From positions 2,463,001 through 2,527,000 of the forward strand of contig NZ_CP106793.1 of the NCBI RefSeq assembly GCF_025642135.1: DNA of 64,000 nt. The letters are read 5' to 3'. Positions within the stretch are counted from its first letter, which is position 1. Every line of letters starts with the position of its first letter. This stretch comes from Streptomyces cynarae. GTDB taxonomy: Bacteria > Actinomycetota > Actinomycetes > Streptomycetales > Streptomycetaceae. The notes beneath the pieces are model-generated. The model made no database searches. It was not told where the DNA came from and was given only the letters and a program-made list of their open reading frames with translations. Positions 37,175-46,224 of the stretch are shown in pieces. The translations under genes and the position numbers were made by a program.

Positions 37175-37629
37175 GGCGCCCGGACGGCGTCAGGTCCTCG
37201 GACGGCTGTCAGGTCCTCGGATGGCCGGTGGCGCCCGGCAAGACGAAAGCGCCGGTTCGTGGTGGCCGCGCCCTTGGCGTGCCCCCTCGAACCGGCACTC
37301 CGTCGTGCCCCCGTGACCCCCGTACCCCCGTTGGGTCCTTCCCCCGGGTCTCCCCCTGCCTCGCTTCCGCCGGAGAAGTGCCGGCGGAAGGAGCGGTCGA
37401 GGGCGGGCACCGTTCCGCCGCCCCGTGTCGGCGGTGCCGGAGCCGTGCCCCTTTCCGTGCCTCCACTCTCTCGTCCGCGCGGGCCTGACCCCATCCGCGC
37501 AGCTACTCATCTCTCCGACTAGGTACGGATACTCAGACCCTGAGCGCTCACCCCCGGCACGGATGCACGGAAAGCGCCGGTCACAGGCCCGCGGCCGGAT
37601 TGTCGGCGGCGGCCGATAAGGTCGCAGGC
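37175..37629. other. 455-base region without a supported gene
   Basis: It begins with a near-perfect 18/19-base direct repeat (GACGGCGTCAGGTCCTCG at 37183-37200, then GACGGCTGTCAGGTCCTCG at 37201-37219). Arms GCCGGTTCG (37251-37259) and CGAACCGGC (37288-37296) could form a loose hairpin. A small inverted repeat CTCAG-ACC-CTGAG is at 37532-37544. Short frames on both strands have poor coding character. The region presumably ends the tetR operon and holds the promoter of the next gene. Confidence 0.6.
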
Positions 37630-39122
37630 ATGGCACGGATTGCGGTGATCGGCGCCGGGATGGGCGCGATGGCGGCCGCCGCCCGGCTGGCCGTCGCGGG
37701 CCACCGGGTGGTGGTGTACGAGCGTACGGAGACGTACGGCGGTGCGGTGCGCCGTTTCTCGCGCGACGGCTTCTCCTTCGACACCGGCCCGGGTCTGCTG
37801 CCGCTGCCCGCGGTCTACCGCGACCTGTTCGTGAAGACGGGCAAGGAGCCGCTGGAGGACTGCGTCGAGCTGGTCCAGGTGGACCCGTCGTCACGGCACG
37901 TCTTCGCGGACGGCACCGAGGTGGCGCTGCCCAACGCCTCGCGCGCAGGGGTGGTGTCCGCGCTGGACGCTGCGCTGGGTGCGGGAGCGGGCGGGCGCTG
38001 GGGCGACTTCCTGGTGCGGGCGCGCGAGGCCTGGGACCGTACGCGCCGTCCGCTCCTGGAGGAGCCGCTGTGGCCCGACTGGCAGGTGCTGGCGGAGAAG
38101 GAGCCGTATCCGGCTGTGCCGCACAAGCGACTGCTGCGTACACGCCGGGCCGGCACGCTCGCCGAGGTCGGCGCCTGGGAGCTGCGCGATCCGCGCCTTG
38201 TGGCGGTGCTGGAGAGCCACGCCCTGGCCTGGGGCCTGGATCCCCGGACGACGCCGGCGAGTGCGGCGGTGCTGCCGTACATGGAGCACGCCTTCGGGAT
38301 GTGGTACGTCCGGGGCGGGATGCGGGAGTTGGCGCGTGCCGTGTACGAGCGGTGCCTGGCCCGCCGGGTGGAGTTCGTCTTCGGGGCCGAGGTCACCGGG
38401 ATCGTCGAGAAGGACGGCCGCGCGACGGGGGTGGAGCTGGCCGACGGTGTCGCGGCGGAGGCGGACCACGTGGTGGCCGGGGTCGCGCCCGCCGTCCTGG
38501 ACCGCCTGGTGCCGGGGACGGCGGCGCGCGCTGCCGACGAGGTCGCGCCGCAGCGTGGGATGCCCGGCCGGCTGACGGTGTTCCTGGCCCTGCGCGGGGC
38601 CGGCCGGAGGGTGCCGCGCATCGGACGGTGGTCCACACGGCCGACCGCGAGGGCGAGCTGCACCGGCTGTTCGGGGAGTCCGCCGGGCTTCCGCCCTCCG
38701 CGACGGTGGCCGTGCTGCGCCCGGACGACCCCGCGCTGGTGCCCGACACGGCGCACGAGGCGGTCACGCTGACGGTCACGGTGCCCCAGGGGATGGAGGT
38801 CTCCGAGTCCGACGTGGACCGGATCGTCGCCGCCGCCGGGCGCGCGATACCCGGCCTGGCCGACCGTGTCCTGTGGCGAGAGGTGCGCACGCCCGCCGAC
38901 ATCGCCGAGGACACCGGAGCGCCCGGCGGCGCGGTACCGGCGCCGGCTCTCGCCGCGGCCGGGGGCCGTCTGCTGCAGCCGTCCAACAGCACCCGTACAC
39001 CGGGCCTGTTCACGGTCGGCGGCTGGTCCCACCCCGGTGGGGGTCTCCCCCACGCCGGCATGTCGGGCGCCCTGGTGGCGGGGCTCATCGTGGAGGGGCC
39101 GGACTTCCGGGGCTCTCAGTGA
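37630..39122 (+). pseudogene. FAD-dependent oxidoreductase of the phytoene dehydrogenase-like type, frame split by one missing base
   Basis: From ATG at 37630 the N-terminal FAD-binding domain is clear: IAVIGAGMGAMAAAARLAVA, then VVYERTETYGGAVRRF and DTGPGLLPLP. Coding runs to FLALRGA at about 38600. The continuation (RPEGAAHRTVVHTADREGEL to the C-terminal LFTVGGWSHPGGGLPHAGMS) is one frame over and ends at 39122. Adding one C in the run at 38600-38603 gives a single protein of about 497 residues. The family oxidises carotenoids and related isoprenoids, but no carotenoid genes are nearby, so the substrate is open. The GTGGGGGTCTCCCCCAC palindrome near 39040 encodes the conserved PGGGLP loop. 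Confidence 0.82.
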
Positions 39123-39150
39123 CCGTCCCGGGGCCCACGGCTCCGGGACG

Positions 39151-40086
39151 TCAGAAGCGGTAGCGCTCGTCGTAGCCGTTGCCGTGCGGGGTGCCGTTGT
39201 CCTGGTAGGGGTACGGCTGTTCGGGCGGGAGTTCGCCGCCGAGCGCTTCGTCGGTGGTGCGCTGCTGGGGCACCCAGACACCGCCGGGCGGGGTCTCGCC
39301 GTAGGTACCGGTGGCGTACTGGTCCTGACCGTAGGCCTGCTGTCCGTACTGCTGCTGGCCGCCGTACGTGGTGTCGTACGAGCCGCCACCGTAGGTCCCC
39401 GTGCCCTGGTACGGGTCGGAGTACCCGCCGTACTGCTCCTGGCCGCCCTCGTAGCCGTAGTGCTGCTGCTGGCCGTATCCGGAGTAGCCGTCGTAGGCGT
39501 AGGCCTGCTGCTCCTGGGGCTGCTGCTCGTGGGGCTGTCCGGCGGTGCCGTAGGTGGCATCCGCGTAGATGCCGTAGGAGCCGGTCTCCTCGGGCAGGGG
39601 CTGCGGCTCGTAGACGGCGGTGGCCTCGGCCGCGGTCTCCGCGGGCGGGGCCCCCGGGCGGGAGAAGACGTCGTCGTGGTCTTCCTCGTCGTACGCGTCG
39701 TCCTGGCGGTACGTTCCGGCGGGCATCGTCGTCGTCGCGGCCGTCGGCTCGACGTCGGTGTCCTCCGCCGCCTCCTGACGGGCCTTCTCGGCCCGGCGGC
39801 GCTTGCTGCCGGTGCCCGAGCCCTCGCGCGGGCGGTTGCCGACGGCCCAGCCGGCCGCGAAGCCGCGGCGGAACGACAGGGTGACGTAGGTCTGCCCGAC
39901 CGCGAAGGCTGCGGCGCCCAGGCCGATGACCACGACGGATTGGATGAGCACGCCGAACACGACGCCGAGGAATCCGACGAACGCGAGCAGCCGCCAGCGC
40001 AGGCGTGCCTTGTACTGCAGCAGCACCTCACCGAGCAGCCACAGTGCGACGATGCCGAACGCGATGTAGAGGACCGTCCAGCCCAT
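39151..40086 (-). CDS. Membrane protein with long Gln/Tyr/Gly-rich C-terminal tail
   Basis: 311 residues, ATG start at 40086. Three hydrophobic segments at about 3-22, 31-50 and 51-70 are followed by a conserved-looking RRGFAAGWAVGNRPREG and a basic stretch (SKRRRAEKARQEAAED). Residues about 105-311 are low complexity, dominated by Gln, Tyr, Gly and acidic residues, with repeats such as YGGGSYDTTYGGQQQYGQQ. I do not recognise the family. The composition resembles prion-like disordered regions. Neighbours are the frame-broken flavoprotein gene and metF. Confidence 0.8.
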   Translation of the reverse strand: MGWTVLYIAFGIVALWLLGEVLLQYKARLRWRLLAFVGFLGVVFGVLIQSVVVIGLGAAAFAVGQTYVTLSFRRGFAAGWAVGNRPREGSGTGSKRRRAEKARQEAAEDTDVEPTAATTTMPAGTYRQDDAYDEEDHDDVFSRPGAPPAETAAEATAVYEPQPLPEETGSYGIYADATYGTAGQPHEQQPQEQQAYAYDGYSGYGQQQHYGYEGGQEQYGGYSDPYQGTGTYGGGSYDTTYGGQQQYGQQAYGQDQYATGTYGETPPGGVWVPQQRTTDEALGGELPPEQPYPYQDNGTPHGNGYDERYRF

Positions 40087-40141
40087 GTACGCCCCTCTCC
40101 CAGTGGCCGCTACGCAGTGTGTCGTATACGGGTGCGGCGGT

Positions 40142-41074
<933 letters not shown>

Positions 41075-41184
41075 TTAGCCAGGGCGCGGCGGTCCCCCAA
41101 CCGGACGCCTGCGATTTGCCCGAATTGTCGACTTGTTGTCCACCCATCGGACAACACGGGGGGCAGGACCGGCCTTCGGCGCTC

Positions 41185-41835
41185 CTACGCGGCGCGCAGC
41201 CGCTTGGCGAACTCTGCCGCCGCCGCGCCGGGGTCGTCCGCCTCCGTGATCGCGCGGACGACCACCACGCGGCGGGCGCCGGCCTCGAGGACCTGGTCCA
41301 GATTGCCGAGGTCTATGCCGCCGATGGCGAACCAGGGGCGGTCGGTGCCGAGCGCGGCGGTGTGGCGCACCAGGCCGAGGCCGGGGGCGGGTCGGCCGGG
41401 CTTGGTGGGGGTGGGCCAGCAGGGGCCGGTGCAGAAGTAGTCCACACCCTCCTGGACGGCGGCGGCCTCGGCCTCCGCCTCGGAGTGGGTGGAGCGGCCT
41501 ATGAGGATGTCGTCGCCGAGGATGGCGCGGGCCGCGGGGACGGGGAGGTCGCCCTGGCCGAGGTGCAGGACGTCGGGGCGGGCGGCGTGGGCGACGTCCG
41601 CGCGGTCGTTCACCGCGAGGAGCTTGCCGTGGCGGGCACAGGCCTCGGCGAAGACCTGGAGGTGCTCCAGCTCCTCGGCGGCCTCCATGCCCTTCTCGCG
41701 CAGCTGCACGATGTCGACGCCGCCGGCGAGGACCGCGTCGAGGAACTCGGCGAGGTCGCCCTGGCGCTTGCGTGCGTCCGTGCACAGATAGACGCGGGCG
41801 TCGGCGAGCCGGGCGGTGCGGGCGGTTTCGGGCAC
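41185..41835 (-). CDS. thiE: Thiamine-phosphate synthase
   Basis: 216 residues, GTG start at 41835. ThiE joins the pyrimidine (HMP-PP) and thiazole phosphate halves of thiamine. TIM-barrel marks: [11 protein letters not shown] at about 40-50, [44 protein letters not shown] and [20 protein letters not shown], with the phosphate-binding AIGGIDLGN. It is separate from the thiO-S-G operon, and I see no TPP riboswitch in its 186-base leader region, so it may be regulated differently. Confidence 0.96.
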   Translation of the reverse strand: MPETARTARLADARVYLCTDARKRQGDLAEFLDAVLAGGVDIVQLREKGMEAAEELEHLQVFAEACARHGKLLAVNDRADVAHAARPDVLHLGQGDLPVPAARAILGDDILIGRSTHSEAEAEAAAVQEGVDYFCTGPCWPTPTKPGRPAPGLGLVRHTAALGTDRPWFAIGGIDLGNLDQVLEAGARRVVVVRAITEADDPGAAAAEFAKRLRAA

Positions 41836-41946
41836 GGTGGTGTCCCCCCGTTGTCGGTGGCGTACGGGCCGCGGCGGGGCGCGGTCGGCCGGAGCCTGGG
41901 CGTGTCCCTCGGCCCGCGGCCCGTACGCCGGACGGTTGTTCTTGTG

Positions 41947-42013
41947 TTCCGGCCTGATCAGGCCGGAACCGGTCCGATCGGGTCGGGTCCGATCGGGTCC
42001 GGTCCGATCAGGC
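41947..42013. repeat. 22-bp palindrome followed by three 15-base tandem repeats
   Basis: TTCCGGCCTGATCAGGCCGGAA (22 bases, 41947-41968) is a perfect palindrome. Next to it are three 15-base units, CCGGTCCGATCGGGT (41969-41983), CGGGTCCGATCGGGT (41984-41998) and CCGGTCCGATCAGGC (41999-42013). The set begins 8 bases beyond the stop of the minus-strand Rv2175c-like gene, so it may act as its terminator. Confidence 0.8.
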
Positions 42014-42021
42014 CGGATCGA

Positions 42022-42387
42022 TCAGACGGCGAGCGCCTGCGCGCGGCGCTTCACCTCCGTGCCGCGATTCTCGCTGAGAGCCTGCGCGGGGGTGCCGGGC
42101 AGGGTCGGGTCGGGGGTGAAGAGCCACTCGATCATCTCTTCGACCGTGAAGCCGTCGTCCCGCAGCAGGGTCAGGGTGCCGGACAGGCCCTTGACCACCT
42201 TGTCCCCGTCGATGAAGGCGGCGGGGACGTGCAGCGCCTTGTTCTCGCCTCGGCGAACGGCGATGAGCTGGCCCTCCTTGACCAGCTGCCGCACCCGGGT
42301 CACCTCCACGCCGAGGGCTTCGGCGATGTCGGGCAGGGTGAGCCAGGCGGGGACGAGAGCATCGATCTTTGCGTCAATCTCGGTCAC
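42022..42387 (-). CDS. Rv2175c-family DNA-binding protein
   Basis: 121 residues from GTG at 42387 (VTEIDAKIDAL); a longer frame to 42657 overlaps the neighbouring flavoprotein gene and is unlikely. An N-terminal winged helix-turn-helix (about 15-55: LTLPDIAEALGVEVTRVRQL, then VKEGQLIAVRRGENKALHVP) is followed by a C-terminal helical domain (LSGTLTLLRDDGFTVEEMIE). In Mycobacterium tuberculosis Rv2175c is a substrate of kinase PknL and loses DNA binding when phosphorylated. Its target genes here are unknown. Confidence 0.88.
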   Translation of the reverse strand: MTEIDAKIDALVPAWLTLPDIAEALGVEVTRVRQLVKEGQLIAVRRGENKALHVPAAFIDGDKVVKGLSGTLTLLRDDGFTVEEMIEWLFTPDPTLPGTPAQALSENRGTEVKRRAQALAV

Positions 42388-42467
42388 GGGATCAAGCGTG
42401 CCATCCCGGACTGACAGTCGGAAGCTGAGCGCCTCCGGCGGGGTTAGGCGGAGGGGGTGGTTGCGCC

Positions 42468-43694
42468 CTACGCCGTCGCCTCCTTCAGCGGGCGGGACGG
42501 GTCCGACAGCAGCGCGGGGTTCATGGGGGCGCCCGATTCGATCAGGCGACGGCCCTGCGCCAGGTCCCGGGGGCGGCCCACGGCCAGCAGGGCCACCAGG
42601 CGGCCCTCGCGAAGCCAGCAGACCGTCCAGGCCGCGCCCTCGGGGTCGCCGCGCCACACCGTCGTGTCGGCGGACGCGTGGTGGCCCACGTACTGGACGA
42701 ACCGGCCGAACTGCTCCGACCAGAAGTACGGCACCGGGTCGTACGCCACCGGTGTCTGACCGATGATGTTCGCGGCCACCGTGCGCGGCCCCTGGAGGGC
42801 GTTGTCCCAGTGGTGGACGAGCAGTCGCTCCTCGTAGCGGCCCGACGGGAAGGACGCGCAGTCACCGACCGCGTACACGTCCGGCAGCGAAGTGCGCAGA
42901 TGGTCGTCGGCCAGCACCTCGCCGTGCACGCCCAGCTCGATCCCGGACCCGCCCAGCCAGGCCGTGGCGGGCCGGGCCCCGATGCCCACCACCACCGCCC
43001 CGGCCGGCACCCGGGAGCCGTCGTCCAGCACCACCGCGCCCGGCTCGATGCGCTCCACGCGCGCGTGCGTGCGCAGCTCCGCCCCGCTGTCCGCGTACCA
43101 GGCCGTCATCGGCGCCGCCACCTCCGCCGGCAGTGCCCCGGCGAGCGGCCGGTCCGCGGCCTCCACCACGGTCACCGCGCAGCCCGCCTCGCGCGCGGCG
43201 GTGGCGAACTCGGCGCCGATCCAGCCCGCGCCGACGACCACGATGTCGTGCTGCCGGGCGAGCACCGGCCGCAGCCGCTCGGCGTCGTCCAGCGTGCGCA
43301 GCAGATGCACCCCGGGGACGCCCTCCGCGCCCGGCAGCCGGATCGGTTCCGCCCCGGTCGCGATGACCAGGACGTCGTACGCGACGGGGCCCCGCTCTGT
43401 GTCCAGCTCGTGGTCCTCCGGGCGCAGGGCGGTCGCCTCGCGGCCCAGCTCCAGCTCGATGTCCAGCGCCTCGAAGTCGACGTCGAAGGCGGAGCCCTCG
43501 GCCTTGCCGAGCAGCACCGCCTTGGACAGCGGCGGCCTGTCGTACGGCTGGTGCGGCTCCGCGCCGATCAGCGTCACGCCGCCGGCGAAGCCCTGTTCCC
43601 GCAGGGCGACCGCGGTCTGCACCCCGGCCATGCCCGCGCCCACGACGACGACGCGCCGTGCCGTACCGCCCCGTGCCTGCGTCTGCTCGCTCAC
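42468..43694 (-). CDS. NAD(P)/FAD-dependent oxidoreductase, ferredoxin reductase type
   Basis: 408 residues. Two dinucleotide folds: FAD-binding VVVVGAGMAGVQTAVALREQ (about 15-34) and NAD(P)-binding IVVVGAGWIGAEFATAAREA (about 150-169). The FAD motif VYAVGDCASFP is at about 272-282. The C-terminal domain resembles rubredoxin and ferredoxin reductases of oxygenase systems. The electron acceptor is not encoded next to it. ATG start at 43694. The promoter region holds an operator-like inverted repeat. Confidence 0.92.
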   Translation of the reverse strand: MSEQTQARGGTARRVVVVGAGMAGVQTAVALREQGFAGGVTLIGAEPHQPYDRPPLSKAVLLGKAEGSAFDVDFEALDIELELGREATALRPEDHELDTERGPVAYDVLVIATGAEPIRLPGAEGVPGVHLLRTLDDAERLRPVLARQHDIVVVGAGWIGAEFATAAREAGCAVTVVEAADRPLAGALPAEVAAPMTAWYADSGAELRTHARVERIEPGAVVLDDGSRVPAGAVVVGIGARPATAWLGGSGIELGVHGEVLADDHLRTSLPDVYAVGDCASFPSGRYEERLLVHHWDNALQGPRTVAANIIGQTPVAYDPVPYFWSEQFGRFVQYVGHHASADTTVWRGDPEGAAWTVCWLREGRLVALLAVGRPRDLAQGRRLIESGAPMNPALLSDPSRPLKEATA

Positions 43695-43711
43695 CTGATC
43701 ACCATAGACAA

Positions 43712-43726
43712 CTGACGAATTGTCAG
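43712..43726 (-). promoter_or_regulatory. Operator-like inverted repeat upstream of the flavoprotein gene
   Basis: CTGAC-GAATT-GTCAG at 43712-43726, an arrangement common for TetR or MarR family sites. It lies 18 bases upstream of the ATG at 43694. In the gene's direction a TATGGT sits between the repeat and the start and could be the -10 element, placing the repeat in the -35 region. No regulator is encoded beside it. Confidence 0.45.
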
Positions 43727-43823
43727 TCAGGGGGCGTGCTGAGTGACGTCCTGCACAGCCCTGGGCCGGGTGGAGGCTGTCTTACGAGGGCGGCGCTCTG
43801 CGGGCTAGGGTTGACCACCGTAA

Positions 43824-43918
43824 GCACTCGCGGGAGCCCGGCGCACCGGGCTGAGAGGGAGGCTGGGACGGCCTCCGACCGTACGAACCTGATCCGGGTC
43901 ATGCCGGCGAAGGGAGGG
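43824..43918 (+). promoter_or_regulatory. Thiamine pyrophosphate (TPP) riboswitch
   Basis: The conserved parts are all present: CGCGGGAGCCC at about 43830, GGGCTGAGAGG at about 43848-43858 (pyrimidine sensor with CTGAGA), and ACCTGATCCGGGTCATGCCG at 43887-43906 followed by GCGAAGGGAGG. The 3' end contains the likely thiO ribosome site GAAGGGAGG (43909-43917), 12 bases before the ATG at 43930, with no terminator between, so control of translation is likely. A -10-like TAGGGT at 43806-43811 with TTACGA 18 bases upstream could be the promoter. Confidence 0.95.
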
Positions 43919-43929
43919 GCTGGACGCCC

Positions 43930-45129
43930 ATGTCGCGTACACCGGACGAACCGTCGACATCGCGCGATGCGTCGACCGTGTCGGACGTCCTCGTCATCGG
44001 GGGCGGGATCATCGGTCTGGTCACCGCCTGGCGGGCGGCGCAGCGCGGGTTCGCCACCGCCGTGGTGGATCCGGAGCCGGGCGGCGGAGCCGCTCAGGTG
44101 GCCGCCGGGATGCTGGCCGCCGTCACCGAGCTGCACTACGGCGAGCAGACGCTGCTCGCCCTGAACCTCGCCTCCGCGCGCCGCTACCCGGATTTCGCCG
44201 CCGAGCTGGCCGAGGCCACCGGCCGGGACCTGGGCTACCGCCGCTGCGGCACGCTCGCCGTCGCGCTCGACGCCGACGACCGCGCCGAGCTGCGCGAACT
44301 GCACGCCCTTCAGCAGCGCTCGGGGCTGGAGTCGGAGTGGCTGAGCGGACGGGAGTGCCGCCGTCTGGAGCCGATGCTCGCGCCGGGCGTGCGCGGGGGG
44401 CTCAGGGTCGACGGCGACCACCAGATCGACCCGCGCCGCCTCGCCGCGGCCCTGGTGACGGCCTGTGAACGCGCCGGGGTCGTCTTCCACCGGATGTGGG
44501 CCGAACGGCTCACGGTGGTGCGGGAGCGGGCCTGCGGGGTGCGGACCGCAGACGGCACCGAGCTCGCCGCCGGGCAGGTCGTCCTCGCCGCGGGCAGCCT
44601 CAGCGGGCGGCTCGCGGGCGTCCCGGAGGACGTCCTGCCGCCCGTACGTCCCGTGAAGGGGCAGGTGCTGCGGCTGACCGTGCCCGAGCGGTACGCGCCG
44701 TTCCTGAGCCGTACGGTGCGCGCCGTCGTCCGCGGTGGCGCGATCTACCTCGTGCCGCGCGAGAACGGCGAGCTGGTGGTCGGCGCGACCAGCGAGGAGC
44801 TGGGCTGGGACACCACGGTCACCGCGGGCGGGGTGTACGAGCTGCTGCGGGACGCGCACGAGCTGGTGCCCGGGATCACCGAGCTGCCCCTCACCGAGAC
44901 ACGGGCGGGTCTGCGTCCGGGCTCCCCGGACAACGCGCCGCTGTTCGGCGCCACCGGGCTGGACGGCCTGCTGCTGGCCACCGGCCACTATCGCAACGGT
45001 GTGCTGCTCACCCCGGTCACCGGCGACATCATGGCGCACGTGCTGACCACCGGTGAGCTTCCCGAGGAGGCCCGTCCCTTCACCCCCCGGCGTTTCACCG
45101 CCGCCGCCCTCACGGAGCAGCCCGTATGA
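43930..45129 (+). CDS. thiO: Glycine oxidase ThiO
   Basis: 399 residues. ThiO is a FAD enzyme that oxidises glycine to iminoglycine for the thiazole ring of thiamine. The FAD motif VLVIGGGIIGLVTAWRAAQR is at about 20-39, with GGGAAQVAAGMLAAVTEL near 50 and GGLRVDGDHQIDPRRLAAAL near 157. The C-terminal motif TRAGLRPGSPDNAPLFG precedes ATGHYRNGVLLTP. First gene after the TPP riboswitch; its stop overlaps thiS by 4 bases. Confidence 0.96.
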   Translation: MSRTPDEPSTSRDASTVSDVLVIGGGIIGLVTAWRAAQRGFATAVVDPEPGGGAAQVAAGMLAAVTELHYGEQTLLALNLASARRYPDFAAELAEATGRDLGYRRCGTLAVALDADDRAELRELHALQQRSGLESEWLSGRECRRLEPMLAPGVRGGLRVDGDHQIDPRRLAAALVTACERAGVVFHRMWAERLTVVRERACGVRTADGTELAAGQVVLAAGSLSGRLAGVPEDVLPPVRPVKGQVLRLTVPERYAPFLSRTVRAVVRGGAIYLVPRENGELVVGATSEELGWDTTVTAGGVYELLRDAHELVPGITELPLTETRAGLRPGSPDNAPLFGATGLDGLLLATGHYRNGVLLTPVTGDIMAHVLTTGELPEEARPFTPRRFTAAALTEQPV

Positions 45130-45326
45130 ACATCTCGGTCAACGGGAAGGCCCGCGAGGTCACCCCCGGTGTCGCGCTCGACGCGGTGGTGCGGAGCCTG
45201 ACCGCCGCCCCCTCGGGCGTGGCCGCCGCCGTCAACGAAACCGTCGTACCGCGCGCGCAGTGGGCGTCGACGTCCCTCAGTGAGGGAGACCGCGTCGAGG
45301 TCCTCACCGCCGTCCAAGGAGGCTGA
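45126..45326 (+). CDS. thiS: Sulfur carrier protein ThiS
   Basis: 66 residues, a ubiquitin-like beta-grasp protein. It starts MNISVNGKAREV and ends VQGG, the C-terminal Gly-Gly that is adenylated and thiocarboxylated to carry sulfur to ThiG. NETVVPRAQWASTSLSEGDR is the usual core. It lies between thiO (4-base overlap) and thiG (3-base gap). Confidence 0.97.
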   Translation: MNISVNGKAREVTPGVALDAVVRSLTAAPSGVAAAVNETVVPRAQWASTSLSEGDRVEVLTAVQGG

Positions 45327-46124
<798 letters not shown>

Positions 46125-46224
46125 GCCGGGCCGGAGGAGGCCGCGTCACAGGTCGGCTGCAGTCGGGCTCCGGTGTCCCCGCTGCGGACGGTGAGTGACA
46201 GTGCGCCCTCGTAGACTCACCAGC

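Noticed and set aside
37630..39122. A carotenoid biosynthesis locus
   Set aside because: The flavoprotein resembles phytoene dehydrogenases, but no phytoene synthase, cyclase or prenyl transferase gene is in the window.
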